A DNA stretch of 64,000 nucleotides from Lithodes maja (GCA_037953745.1 JBAKBP010004460.1:1-64000), one strand, 5' to 3'; counted from the stretch's first letter, positions 1-10,989 are shown. Numbers and translations are program-made. Notes: generated by a model not told the origin, from the letters alone.

Positions 1-4
1 CCAT

Positions 5-448
5 GTGTCCCACCCAACTCATATCTTAGGACACACCCTTGACTTGGTTTTCTCTCCTGTGGGTTGTGGTGGTGTTCTGGATGTTGATGTTGAGAATGCT
101 GACCCTAATACCTCTGATCATGCTTTGATTACTTTCAGCTTTGATTTCCCTAAGCCACTCACACATGAAAAAGTAATCAGATTTAGAAATTATAAAAATG
201 CAGACCTAAATTTGGCTAGCAGTGAAGTAAAACAGTACTTGGGAAGTATTGATACTTCCAACCTTACTTCAGATGAGCTGGTGGAGGTACATGGAAATGC
301 ACTTAAATTAGTGTTCGATCATCACTGTCCAGAAGTAGAGAAGAAAATCATAGTACGAGATGATTCGCCCTGGTATAGCACTCGAGTTAAATTTCTTAGA
401 AGAGCGCGTAGAAGAGCTGAACGTGAATGGCGGAAAAATAAAACAGAC
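5..448 (+). CDS. Endonuclease C-terminal part of LINE A copy 1 (partial)
   Basis: Encodes the end of an APE-type endonuclease, which nicks target DNA to prime reverse transcription. The SDHALI motif (the catalytic Ser-Asp-His box) is visible, as is THILGHTLDLVFS, which matches the intact endonuclease of copy 2. The reading frame is then broken: relative to copy 2, two bases (CT) are missing near 448-449, so this frame runs into unrelated residues and stops at 505 while the RT continues in another frame. The 5' end is missing because the window starts here. Confidence 0.85.
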
Positions 449-2378
449 TACATGGTTGCAATATCTGTCAGCCAGAAGAGCTGTGGTCCACAAAATCAAA
501 GATGAAAAGAAAGTGTATTATCAGGGAAAAGTTGACTCGTGTGGTAACGACCAGAGGAGGTTGGCTTCAATTGTAAACAGTTTACTTGGAAAAACAAGAG
601 TCAGCTTAAGACCTTCTGTACCCGATGCCGAGTTGGCTGCCAACTTTGTGGCATTTTTTGCTGGCAAGATAACTCGCATAAGACAGGAACTGGATGATGC
701 TTCTGTTGGTGAAGAACTTTCAGTTGTACTCCAACCCCGACACATTCCTAATAATGTCCTCTCATCCTTTCACTCAGTAGAGGTGGACATGATCTCGTCC
801 TACATAAGAAACCTCAATAAAACATTTTGCCCGTTGGATCCCATAAATGTTTCCAAGCTACCAAGAGTCTATGATCACACAGTTGAGTTTATTTCCAAAA
901 TAATTAATAAGTGCTTCTCTGAAGGTAGCTTCCCACATTCTGAAAAGCATGCACTACTCCGACCTACTCTAAAGAAACCTGGACTTGATGTTGAGAACAT
1001 GTTGAACTATCGTCCTGTCTCCAACCTGTCCTTCATATCAAAGATATTAGAGCGTGCAATACTTGACCAATTACAACCACTACTTCAGCAGAATGAAACT
1101 ATCCCAATTTTTCAGTCTGCTTACCGACAGCATCATTCAACTGAAACAGCATTGATTAGAGTACATAATGATCTAGTTGAGAACATTTGCAATGGTGTGG
1201 CCTCACTATTGGTCTTGCTTGATCTCTCTGCGGCTTTTGACACAGTGGATCACGAGTTGTTATTGAGTGATCTTTATGATTGTGGTGTGCGTGACTCCGC
1301 TCTCTTGCTTCTTGGGTCGTACTTGTCAGGTAGATCCCAGAGTGTGATGGTAAATCAAGTGGTCTCGGACTCGACACCCCTGCAGTATGGTGTTCCGCAG
1401 GGATCAGTTTTAGGTCCTATCCTATTTATAATTTATATTAGCAGTTTGTCTCTTCTGCTTCGTGCACATAATGTCACCTTTCACTTTTATGCAGATGACA
1501 CCCAGATTTATGTGAGAATCACAAATATAGTTGATATACGGAGTAAGATGGAATTGTTGATGTCTGATATTAAGAAGTGGATGAGAGCGAGAAAACTTAA
1601 ACTAAATGATGGTAAAACTGATATTCTCATCATCCGAGGAAATAGAAGAGCTGATGATATAGTAGGTGCCCTCTCCATCAATGTGGGTGGATCTCAGCTG
1701 CGACCGGCCAACTCTGTTCGAAATCTGGGTGTATATGTGCACTCCCGATTAGATTTCAAAGAGCATGTAAACCAGATAGTTAAAAGTTGTTACTTGCACA
1801 TCAGAAATCTCTATTTGGTGAAGCCGTTTATAACCAGACGTTGCCTCCTGACGTTGGTTCACTCATTGGTCTTCTCTCGTGTTGATTATTGCAATGCCCT
1901 GTTGGTGGGTCTTCCAAATTATATTTTGAAGAAAGTTCAGTCTGTTCTTAACAGGGCCGCAAGACTAATTTTTGGTGTTCCACCTAGAACTCCTACTACA
2001 TCTCTTCACATAGAACTGCACTGGCTGCCAGTAAGAGCAAGAATAGAATTTAAGTTGTGTTTGGTGACTTTTAAGGTTCTCAAATTTGGTGAGCCTAGGT
2101 ACCTTGCGGAGCTGCTCAGGCGCCCACCGGCACACCATGGTGTAGTTGTGCGTCATGACAATGACCCTTTTCGTCTTGATGAACCAAGGGCTTTCCAGCA
2201 GTCTTCTTTCTTTGAGAGGTCATTCTCCTACATGGCTCCGAGGTTGTATAACAGGTTGCCGCTGTCCATGAGACAACTGAGTTCTGTTGAATGCTTCAAG
2301 AGACAACTTAAGACTTTTCTCTTTGAGAGAAGCTATGATCTTGAGAGAGGTGTCATGACAGATGGCTATAGAGTTTAG
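449..2378 (+). CDS. Reverse transcriptase of LINE A copy 1
   Basis: Reverse transcriptase domain of a LINE, which copies element RNA at the nicked target. Visible motifs, in order: the linker WLQYLSARRAVVHKIKDEKK, LDLSAAFDTVDHELLL (palm motif A), GVPQGSVLGP (motif B), YADDTQIYV (catalytic YADD), NLGVYVHSRLDF, and a C-terminal domain ending near AFQQSSFFERSFSYMAPRLYN. It is open from the upstream frameshift to the stop at 2378, so the RT itself looks functional. The frame can be read back to about 360, but the true protein joins the endonuclease at about 449. Copy 2 has a stop where this copy reads CGA (see 25753). Confidence 0.9.
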
Positions 2379-2909
2379 GCTATTTTGCCACTGCTAGTGA
2401 TTGTTAAATGTGTGTTGTATATAAGCCTTCTTTTGATGCATTGATTTTTGTTCTTTTTTCTTTCTCTTTTCGAGCGCTAGTGAATTCTTCGGAAAAATTG
2501 GCGCTTATGAGAAATAAGTAACATGCTTATTATTATTATTATTACCATTATACGGTACTGCTAAATTCTTAGAAATCCCTTTTAACCCATCTGGCCCGGC
2601 TGGACTCCATGGAGTTCATATCGAGTTTGCCCTGTACCGCCCGGCTGGCCTACAAAGCTCCCTCGCATTATTTCATGGCTTAAACCCTGCACTAGAGAAA
2701 GTTTTGTTGTCTAAGCGGATGGTCCATATATCCAACAAGAACAGAAACACATACCGGTAGCCAGTTAGTCGGCTGACTCTTGCTTGCTTGTGGGCCACTT
2801 GCAAGCTTGTGTTGATTTTCTGAAGCCCCAAACAATGCATGAAAGCAGTCGACAGTGACTTAGGAATGGTTACAATGGTGGAACAAATCAATAATAAGTA
2901 TAATCAATA

Positions 2910-3546
2910 TTAACCCGGGAACTGCTGGGAGACTCTTAAGAGTTCCCCCGGCGGACTGCGGGGAGACTCTTAAGAGTGAGTGAAAAAAAAAAAAAACTTT
3001 TGACATCGAAAACAAAAACAATTTTTTTTTTTTTATTTTATTTTTTTTTTTGGCCCCTGGGCCATGCAAAATCTCAGTCCTCTACCTCCCCTCCTTCCCC
3101 ACTTTCCTCCTCTCCTTCAGTTATCACCTATTTTCCCTGTTATTCCCTTATTCTGAGGTATATTTTCGTGCTAACATTAGCGAGTTGCAAGCAGGGTGTT
3201 GTCATCACTGATGGCAAGCGAGTGCAAGAGAGAGAGAGAGAGAGAGAGAGTATCGATCGACTGTGTCTCAGTGGCCTTGGGGGAAATTGGCGGGAAAGCA
3301 GCTTGCCTCACCCATACATTATACAACTCGCGGGCTATATCTCCGATTTTGACCATCCAAACGCTGTTTTCACTCGTTTTATTGTTGTTTCAGGTTAATA
3401 CCTTTATAATCAACCCATAATAGGCGCATATGGATAAGTATTAATGCTATTAATGGTGCAATGAATATTTTAGTGACGGAAACACCTCAAATACGTCAGC
3501 ACAGGGGGACGTTTCCAATTACCCCCATGCACACTTGTTAGGTTAA
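2910..3546 (+). mobile_element. TTAA-flanked element, family a, copy A
   Basis: Bounded by TTAA at 2910-2913 and 3543-3546. One end reads TTAACCCGGGAACTGC and carries two AGACTCTTAAGAG motifs; it also holds A/T homopolymers and a (GA)n run at 3229-3250. An inverted homologue is at 49285-50282. This copy has an unoccupied TTAA at 3441-3444 exactly where the other copy contains a 430-bp insertion. Open frames here of up to 140 codons contain low-complexity runs and are not convincing genes. Confidence 0.8.
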
Positions 3547-4258
3547 TACATAATTCATAATCTATAATCAATTGTTGAACAAATGTAAATAGAATGTAGC
3601 CGTGGCAGCCAATACTGCATCGCCGCATTTGGACAATGCTCAGTAACATGACAAAACACTATTACTGTATTTTCCACCTCACACAATAACCGCTTAATGT
3701 ACAGTGTTCTAGTCTTAACCCATTGCAAGATAACAAGTACTGCCTCTGGTGTGTATATAGTCCTAACCTATGTTAGGCCATTTATTTGCAGAGATATGTG
3801 TAGGCCTATCTGAAAATTACGAAACCCGAGCTTTCACACAAATCCAGGCTCACGGCGGCCATAACTGATCTACCTATTTTCACAATCAAAACTGAACCAC
3901 TTGGTCTAGAGACTTCTAGTCTTCGCCTATCACAAGATATCAACAAGTACTGCCTCTGGATATATATACAGTACAGTATATATCTAGTATATACCTAGGT
4001 TAGGCCATTGTTTTGCGTGCAGTATTTATAAGCTTGCCAAAATCCTGAGAATTTGTATGTTATTTCGGTACCGTGGTTTTCGGTAACACTGTGCTGTGAA
4101 AGGGTCGAATTAACCGCGTTACCGAGAGCATGACTGTACCTATTTAATCTTTGAACCTTTATAGCCAAATTCTGCTTTTGTGTACGATACTGCCTCAAAT
4201 GGATGCGGCACTATTAATGCTCATAACTGTAAATATGACCTCGGTGTTGTTGTTTCAG
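3547..4258 (+). other. Non-coding stretch upstream of the first visible STYX exon
   Basis: No gene or clear repeat boundary seen. The segment ends in a polypyrimidine-rich acceptor (ttgttgtttcag) at the STYX exon, so at least its right end is intron. The missing 5' exons of STYX were searched for by eye between 2400 and 4258 and not found. Confidence 0.6.
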
Positions 4259-4356
4259 TTCAAGACGTTGTTGGACCATGGCATCACCCACATCATCTGT
4301 GTACGTCAGAGTATAGAAGCGCACATGGTCAGAGCTAACTTCCCAGACAAAATCAA
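4259..4356 (+). CDS. Styx: STYX-like pseudophosphatase, internal exon 1 of 3 visible
   Basis: Encodes FKTLLDHGITHIICVRQSIE and onward, matching the start of the dual-specificity-phosphatase fold of STYX (family text: GITHIICIRQ.IEA). It begins after a good acceptor (tgtttcag, AG at 4257-4258) and ends before a consensus donor (gtgagt at 4357). The exon ends two bases into a codon (AA), and the next exon supplies the third base to give Lys, so the reading frame is continuous. STYX is a catalytically inactive member of the DUSP family that binds phosphorylated MAPK and F-box proteins. The upstream exons encoding the N-terminus are not visible and probably lie before the window. Confidence 0.88.
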
Positions 4357-4608
4357 GTGAGTATTGCCCCCACTGTGTGTTGGCCAGTTATGTTATATTA
4401 TTAGGTAGTGTTTGTATCATAACCACTCTTTCAGAAACATGTTCGAAAGATAAAATCGTCTGAATATGTGAAACTTTTTAGTCTTTCTTGCTTTTACCTC
4501 ATTCTTATGGATGTTTACTTACGGTAGTCCAAAAGCTTCAGGTTTCTGAAAGTGACATATTAATTTGCAGTATAAGTAATTTTTACTAGAGAAATTGGGT
4601 AGAATGTA

Positions 4609-5092
4609 GAGTTCGGGCGTACCGCCAGCCTTGTTTACACTACGCAGAGCGGCGTTGGACGCTTGCCATCTTGTTCCTGTCTATTTTGACTGCCTTTGGA
4701 TACAATAATATGTAAAGCTCCCCCCCCCCATGACATATTGTCATCATCATATACTGTATATTGTAAGCAGGGGGCAAATAACCGAAAAAAAAATCGCCGT
4801 CAAAATAGACGCGAGCTTAACCACGGCGATCGACAAATGTAAACATGGCGGCGGCGGCGGGGGAGGCGTCGGACGCTTGCCATATTGTTCCTGTCTATTT
4901 TGAATGCCATTGGGTGCAATAATATGTTGAGGGGGGCTTTGCCCCCTCTCACCCCCCCATGACATATTGTCATCATCATATATATTGCCAGCAGGGGGCA
5001 AATAACCTAAAAAATCGCTGTCAAAATAGACGCAAAGTTAACCGCGGCGATCGCCCTATGTAAACATGACGACATACGCCCGGAATCTACAT
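4609..5092. mobile_element. Miniature inverted-repeat element, family F
   Basis: Ends in related inverted sequences (GTAGAGTTCGGGCGTACCG and, on the other strand, GTAGATTCCGGGCGTATG). Inside are long inverted and direct copies of GACATATTGTCATCATCATA, GCAGGGGGCAAATAACC and TCAAAATAGACGC. It has no coding capacity. It lies in the STYX intron 4357-6058. A further copy runs off the window end at 63846-64000. Confidence 0.7.
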
Positions 5093-5120
5093 CCATCCCG
5101 AGAAATTCTATATTGTCAAC

Positions 5121-5607
5121 TTAACCCTCCCGCCCCGGCTACGCATTACATAAATATTCCCCGAAATCCGGGTGTTTTGGCCGAAAAACGTCTAGGCTAG
5201 GCTACCGTATCATTGTTATGCTGACTGCTTCCCGCATTCCCGCGCATCCCCAAGCGTAGCTGTGTTATTTACCTGTAGAATGGCGTTAAGTAGAGCTCTC
5301 TAAGTCAAGTGCTTGATTTGTGATGATGATTTCATTGGAGATAACTTTATGGCCAAAACAGCCACTTTACACTATTTTTCGATACTTAACAACAACATAC
5401 AGGCACACACGAACAAGCGACGCTCTCCTTCTTGTGGCCGGAGATGCGGGGCGTCGGTCCAGCCGGCTGTTGTTTACATGCGTCGGACCGACGCCTCGCA
5501 CACGAAGCTCACAGGCTTTCAAGCAATGGTACAATGTTGTACCACCCGGGTTCCTGGGGGCAAAACATAATGGTACACACGTGTACCACCCGGGGTTGAA
5601 GGGTTAA
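5121..5607. mobile_element. TTAA-flanked element, family b
   Basis: Bounded by TTAA at 5121-5124 and 5604-5607, with ends TTAACCCTCCCGCCCCGG and (reverse) TTAACCCTTCAACCCCGG. It contains two inverted GGTACA...TGTACC motifs near the right end. It lies in a STYX intron. No credible ORF. Confidence 0.7.
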
Positions 5608-5907
5608 ACTCATGCATTGCAAGACCAGGAAATTTAAAAAGTTCCCGCCAGACCCAAAAATTCTTAGAAAACCTTCATTACTGTACTCTTATTATTACAT
5701 AATCGCAATTTACGAGGGGAATTAAATTTATCTTTTATTCATATAAAAAACAGTATCCAAGGAATCCATGAATTAAATTTGATAGTTATATAATTGGTTA
5801 ATTGTGGTGGGCTTTAGAAGTTTCTGTACCGGTTATCTTTGGCTTCCAGAAATATTTTTGCAATTTGGTCCCATGCCTTCAGGAAGGATCTTTGCAATTC
5901 TGGGGTT

Positions 5908-6012
5908 GATTACAGATACCTGGTGTTTGACATGACAGACTTCCAAACTGAGAATATAATTGTTGATTACAGATACGTAATGTAGGACATGGCAGTCATT
6001 CCAACCCAATAT
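5908..6012 (+). pseudogene. Two partial duplications of the start of the STYX catalytic-core exon
   Basis: The motif TTACAGATAC...GTGTT.GA.ATG..AGAC occurs three times: with AG at 5914-5915, at 5971-5972, and at the real exon acceptor 6057-6058. Read in the exon phase, copy 1 gives YLVFDMTDFQTENII, which is STYX-like and resembles the vertebrate form (ENII) at least as much as the real exon does. It then hits TAG at 5983-5985. Copy 2 reads Y-V-M-stop immediately. These look like decayed duplicated exon 5' ends, each still carrying an acceptor-like TTACAG. Confidence 0.7.
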
Positions 6013-6058
6013 TTTTCCTAGAGAAAAGTCTATAAAGTTATGTTAACTTTAATTACAG

Positions 6059-6247
6059 ATACTTGGTGTTGGATATGGCTGACAACCTAACCCAAAATTT
6101 AATCAGTCACCTGGGCGTGTGTCGTAACTTTATCGAGGAGTGTCTGGTGGCAGGTGGTAAGGTGTTGGTCCATGGTAACCTTGGTATATCACGCAGCGCC
6201 TCTATCGTGGTGGCCTATGTCATGGAGAAACAGGGCATCACCTACAA
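6059..6247 (+). CDS. Styx: STYX-like pseudophosphatase, core exon with the inactivated P-loop
   Basis: Encodes YLVLDMADN through QGITYK. The phosphate-binding loop reads VLVHGNLGISRSAS, with His at 6171-6173 and Gly at 6174-6176. Active dual-specificity phosphatases have HC-x5-R, so the catalytic Cys is replaced by Gly while the Arg is kept. This is the hallmark of STYX and argues for substrate binding without catalysis. Acceptor tttaattacag and donor gtaagt are both good, and the phases match both neighbouring exons. Confidence 0.93.
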
Positions 6248-6787
6248 GTAAGTAGAAATTAGTTCCTCATCAACTCTTCTCTAACCAGTCTATCGACGTA
6301 GGATTTGTAATTTCATACGCTCCCTTTAGGGAAAGGGGAAATTTGTATCACCCTTTCCATGTCAACCCTGCATGTCATAGGGGACAACAAAAAGGGATTA
6401 TTGGTTGGGACTTCTTCAGTCTTGGCAAGCAGCTCATCTAAGGTGTGAAACATTTCCATCAATGCAGACTTTGCATGTAGGATGGCCTTGGGAAAGGTGT
6501 CTGGCAATACTCCAGGCTTTCAGCACACTGCCTCTGTCCTTGAGAGCAGTATGGTGTTCTCTGGAGAACTATCATGGGGTACAGTAAGGCTAAGCTATGT
6601 TACTGTAGACATACAGTAGTCTCTCAAGTATCGCCTATAAACCAAACAATGTACTGCAACTTATATTAATCATATTGACAATTACTAACTCAACTGTAAT
6701 GTCGGCTCACCCTCATTATTGCTTACAGTATGTAAATTTATATCCTGGTAAAGTTTAATACCTTAGTTGATATTGGAGTGTGAAAAT

Positions 6788-7088
6788 ATATGTACTGTGT
6801 GTATATACTCAGGCACACACCCCATAGCTGGGGGTGGCTGACTTGATACAGAGACCGAACAGAAACAAAATTTTTAGTTCCAATTCTTAGGGTCCGGAAC
6901 CACTTTCGCGTTCCCTTGCCCCTTTCTCTGTCTCGTCTCATCGTCTGGTAGGTGAAGTCTACAAGGGGAGGAGGATTCCTAGTCTCCCACTCCCAGAAGG
7001 AAAAGTAGGACTTTAAAAGTGACAAACAGAAATGGCTAAGGTGAGAAGATGCCAAACCTCACTCTGGATAGGACCAGGCCTCACCCAA
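6788..7088 (-). mobile_element. SINE family T copy in STYX intron
   Basis: On the - strand it reads GGTGAGG-CTGGTCCTATCC at its head and GCCACCCCCAGCTATGGGG then TGTGCCTGAGTATATACA at its tail. It is flanked by a possible 7-bp target duplication (TGAAAAT at 6781-6787 and 7089-7095). The same family is at 21292-21556 and, inverted and 5'-truncated, at 7096-7276. No ORF of note. Confidence 0.7.
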
Positions 7089-7095
7089 TGAAAAT

Positions 7096-7276
7096 GGCTA
7101 GGAATCCTCCTTCCCTTGTAAAATTCTCCTACTCAACGAGATAGAGAAAGGGGTGAGGAAATGCGAAAGTGGTCCCACACCCTAAGAATTGGAACTTTAA
7201 AGGTTTATGTTCGGGCTCTGTCTCGAGTTGCCACCCCCAGCAATGGGGTATGTGTCTGAGTATATACATACATACA
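7096..7276 (+). mobile_element. 5'-truncated SINE family T copy, inverted relative to its neighbour
   Basis: Begins within the SINE body (GGCTAGGAATCCTCCTTCCC) and ends with GCCACCCCCAGCAATGGGG, TGTGTCTGAGTATATACATA. It lies immediately after the - strand copy at 6788-7088, so the STYX pre-mRNA would contain a long imperfect hairpin just upstream of its last exon. Confidence 0.7.
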
Positions 7277-7347
7277 TTTAAATAATTTTAGAATTTTGCA
7301 TTCAAATACCTTCCTTCTCTTTAATCTCCAATTTGTACATTGACAAG

Positions 7348-7732
7348 GGAGGCGCTGGAGTTTGTTCAGAACCGGCGATACTGCATCAACCCCAACGACA
7401 GCTTCAAGCAGCAGCTGCGGGAGTACGAGGCCATCTACCGTGCCCAGCAAACAGTCTTCCTTAACGGTTCGTGCTCACAGGAGAAAGCCAGACACAAACG
7501 TAAACACGACCAGACCATAGACATGTTGGGGTCGGATCACGAGGACGATGGCAGACATCCGGACGACTGTAATAGTGACGATCCTGACGAGCAACAACAT
7601 CGTGAGGACTGGTTGAGGGTAAGTGAGGAACCACGTCAGCAGCAGGACAATAACTGTGATGTTAGACTCCTCCACCATCAACAACAACATCATCCGCCAG
7701 ATATATCAGAACCCATGGATGCTATTTCTTGA
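7348..7732 (+). CDS. Styx: STYX-like pseudophosphatase, last exon
   Basis: Starts after AG at 7346-7347; the single base G completes the Lys codon, followed by EALEFVQNRRYCINPNDSF, the conserved end of the DUSP fold (RR.CINPN.GF in STYX). The C-terminal part is unlike the vertebrate tail: a basic stretch (RHKRKHDQ), then an acidic patch, then a Gln/His-rich end (LLHHQQQHHPPD), with the stop at 7730-7732. That tail is probably unstructured. The gene ends here; an AATAAA lies about 62 bp downstream. Confidence 0.9.
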
Positions 7733-7793
7733 TCACTCACACTCCAAACCCCTAAGGCTTTTATAGCAACAGTTTTTGAGAGAATTTAGGTAA

Positions 7794-7799
7794 AATAAA
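7794..7799 (+). promoter_or_regulatory. Candidate polyadenylation signal of STYX
   Basis: AATAAA about 60 bp after the STYX stop codon, in an A-rich context. It is the first canonical hexamer downstream, but a longer 3' UTR cannot be excluded. Confidence 0.5.
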
Positions 7800-8116
7800 A
7801 AAAACATAAAAGTAGGCAACAAAAGCAATTGATAGTGTACACAGTACAGTACAGTATTATTTTTTTTTAAATGAATAACAATAACATTGAAAATGTGAAA
7901 ACTGCCTCAATATAGCATGATTGTAAGAAAGTGCACTTGCGTTAAATATTAGTTTTGGAGGAAACAAATTAAAAGTGATTGAAGAAATTATTGTTGATTG
8001 GTTGCTATTTTGTTGAGTACACCTAATTCCAACTACTTTCCTCTCAAAATCTAGAAACTGCGACACAGTTTACATTTATTTATTTATTTATTTATGTGCA
8101 GAACAGCGTTAATCAC

Positions 8117-8328
8117 TATAGTCTGTTGATTATGACGTATTGGAATCGCCCCAACCTCTTATCACTTATATCGGAATTGAGCAGTCGAGTTGATATATCG
8201 ACCATTTGGGAAGAGTCAACCAGGAAATGGGAATAGACATTTATAGCCTGTTTGCTCCAGCCCTTCCTGAGTTACTTGAGGCTATGGGACCTAATTTTTA
8301 GACTCCTAGTGAATAGACTACAGTATAG
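8117..8328. repeat. Degraded palindromic element, family C
   Basis: Begins CTATAGTCTGTTGATTATG and ends GTGAATAGACTACAGTATAG, a diverged inverted match. The interior holds CATTTGGGAAGAGTCAACCAGG and GCTCCAGCCC, shared with a better copy at 22788-22990. Related interior pieces occur at 8905-9060, 12140-12280 and 20870-20960. Confidence 0.55.
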
Positions 8329-8537
8329 GCCGGGTAGCTTTATAGAACAGGGTACCACTAATTTGGCATTTGGATACCATCTTGATTCCTATTAACCCTT
8401 TATCCCATTACATTGTTTCTACATATATATGTATGCACAGTATTTTATTAAGCTTGATGGAGGTCTAGCAAGGAAACTCAAAAATAGATAAATACAGTAA
8501 ATAAATATATATAGCTCAAAACCCAAGCACTAACCCC

Positions 8538-8839
8538 TTAACCCCCTCAGACGGATCCGGGAAACTTATTGATCTGTGGACAGACAACACACTATTTGCC
8601 ACTATTTGGGTGAACTGTTATTTGTGGTACTGCCTGGCTCGGTAGGAAGTTGCCAACTAGCTCCACATTTAGTGTTGCCGTTCACCGAGCACGTGCACGC
8701 GATTATATACGCGATCGCATATATAATCACTTAAGTTACACTAAGTTTCCCAAATTTATATACGCGATTGCGTCAAAATTGGTGTTCGGTCCATACCATT
8801 TATATACGCGATCGCATGTTAACTGACGGAGGGGGTTAA
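8538..8839. mobile_element. TTAA-flanked element with three ATATACGCGAT repeats
   Basis: TTAA at 8538-8541 and 8836-8839, ends TTAACCCCCTC in both directions. The interior carries three copies of ATATACGCGAT(C/T)GC near 8704, 8758 and 8802, each containing a GCGAT(C/T)GC core that is palindromic in two of them. No ORF. Confidence 0.7.
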
Positions 8840-8904
8840 TAGAGATGGGAGTCATATGAACATTGGAATTGGGATTTGTGCTATACCTTGTTTCATAAAG
8901 GTAG

Positions 8905-9060
8905 TTCAGGCATTGTCAACCCTAACCTCTGTAACTCTAAAAGAGCTAGAGCAAAGTGGCTGTAAAATTTCCACACCTATTTCCTGGCTGACCCTTCCCA
9001 AACGGTAGAAATATTAGCTGGATTATTTTAGTCGTTTGTGAGTTATTTAGGTTTTTGTTT
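8905..9060. repeat. Family C interior fragment
   Basis: CTAACCTCTGTAACTC, AGAGCTAGAGCAAA and CCCAAACGGTAGAAATATTA match the interior of the palindromic element at 22788-22990. The ends are lost. Confidence 0.55.
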
Positions 9061-9908
9061 GATAGTTTTGGCCTATTTAACTGGAATAGGGTATAGTTGT
9101 CAGTAATGAAGAATAACTAGACAAAATTTAATTACTGGATTTTGTATTTTTGCAAGTTTTTAATAAAAATCTGAATATTTAACAAGAATTACCTGTTTTT
9201 TGTAATTATCAAGCCAAAATAGGGAAAAACTATTAACTGGATTTTTAAGATTATACTTATTTTTCAGACATCAAAAACACAACTTGGCTATCAGATAAAA
9301 ACACAACTTGGCTATCAGATATTTTCAGAAAATAACATTTTAGTCACAGTGAATTTGTCTCTGGACGCACTTTCACCAAGGTATCACAAAATATAACGTA
9401 GCCTGCATGTTCTAGGAGACATAGGAGAGTTTAAAGTGTTTAAGTGGACATATATCATCAGCTGCTTGTGGTTCTCTTCATAATGATAACTTATTCTTTG
9501 AAATTTGACAAACAAGTAATGGAGATAGTTTAATTTAAAAAAACAAAAAAACATCTATCTATATACTGTATGTATCAACTGTATATTATATTCGGGCCCA
9601 AAAAATTGTGCATCAAACATTTTCCAACGTTATCTGTTTCCCCTTCAATATAGGCCTACATGTAGTCATTGGAAAATGCCCGTCGGCCGTGCACATTGGT
9701 CGTGGACAAAAATATTTAATTGAAAATAATAGTACGGTATTAGTGGAGTAGAGTGTCTTAGGATGGTGTAACTTGATGATAGCAATTTTCTAAATTTTGA
9801 AGTTTTTCTTATCTGACCCCCGTATTATCTCTAGATGTTGATTTTGGATGGCCTCACTGAGTAATTTTAAGTGAACACAATGTCTCGATATGTGAGCTCT
9901 TCTTTTGT

Positions 9909-10640
9909 TTAACCCATTCAGCATGATGACGTAATTTTTGCCTGGTTACCATTAGACAATATTTCTTTGGCATATAATTTATAGCTCGAAGCGATAAATC
10001 TGATCTGAATAACATAAGTTCTTCTTAACCCATACTATACCAGTCTATTTTCCTACTTATATCACTCAGTACCTGGCCTACATGAAAAAAACAGTGTCAC
10101 TCGCGAAAGACAGTGAATAACTGACTCGAGAGGGTTCGAGCGGGCCTCCCTGTGCTTGATCAGTGTTGCCAATAGTTAGCAGAAGGCCTATGTTTGATCT
10201 TGCGAAAACCGCTCACTATTAGGAGAGAAAAACAGGTGTAAATCGATCGTTAATTGATCACTGGCGAGTTTCAGGCTATAAGGAAGTTGGAGCTGTAGAC
10301 ATCGATATTTAGCAGAATTAACAGTTAAAATACGGTTGTAGTACCGGTACATTTATATATACATAAAACCCAATTCAAAATACTTTCTATCCATCAGAAA
10401 CCTATATTATTATTGTATTTCTGCTTAATAGCGATGTTTCCGGCTCCAACTTCCTTATAGCCTGAAACTCGCAAGTGGTCAATTAGTGTTTAGACTCGCT
10501 CGTGGCTCGTACGGGACTGTCACTGTCAGGGTGACGAGACTCTCTGGTCGCCGGTACAGCTTGGGTTAAACAGCATAAAATTGTCTAATGTTAGCCATAA
10601 TAAAAGTTAAAACAATGGGTCATCGTAGTGAAGGGGTTAA
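9909..10640. mobile_element. TTAA-flanked element with a nested 30-bp perfect palindrome pair
   Basis: TTAA at 9909-9912 and 10637-10640. The two ends are inverted versions of TTAACCC.TTCA..(A/G)TGACG-like sequence and both contain CATTAGACAAT. Inside, the arms 10264-10293 and 10443-10472 are perfectly complementary over 30 bp, starting GCGAGTTTCAGG. This suggests one inverted-repeat element inside another. Confidence 0.75.
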
Positions 10641-10989
10641 GGGTGACATGAAGTGCAGAGAGCAGAAAACAGTCCAGGCAGTATATTATTAATAAACTCA
10701 GATTATATTTTTTTATTTTTATATAGTAAGAGAGAGAGAGAGAGGGAGAGTATGAACGTAAATTTGTTAGACTATAGCTCTGTCCTGTTAACTAAAAAAA
10801 AAAAAAAATGTAGGAAATGTTTCAGCAGATTGTCTTTTTATGTCGCCTGGATTCAGTCATTCACCGCCAACCTAAGGGAGAATATTGAAGTAGCTTGAAT
10901 ATTTTTTGATTATTTCCATGTGTTCTAATCCCCTATTGACCATTGTTCTTGATACTGTATACCCTTGCAACACCGTGATGGAATAATTA

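Larger units (their letters stand above)
1..2545 (+). mobile_element. Non-LTR retrotransposon family A, copy 1 (L2/CR1-like), cut by the window start
   Basis: The 3' part of a LINE: the end of the endonuclease, the whole reverse transcriptase, a short 3' UTR and a (TTA)n tail at about 2526-2541. A second, almost identical copy lies inverted at 24332-28816; their proteins differ at only a few positions, so the family moved recently. L2 and CR1 elements typically end in short microsatellite tails rather than poly(A), which fits here. The 5' part lies outside the window. Clade placement is by the look of the RT motifs and is approximate. Confidence 0.9.

Noticed and set aside
2976..3420. Open frames of 140 and 74 codons on the + strand
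   Set aside because: They run through poly-A/T and (GA)n tracts of a TTAA element and have no domain; repeat composition explains the open frames.
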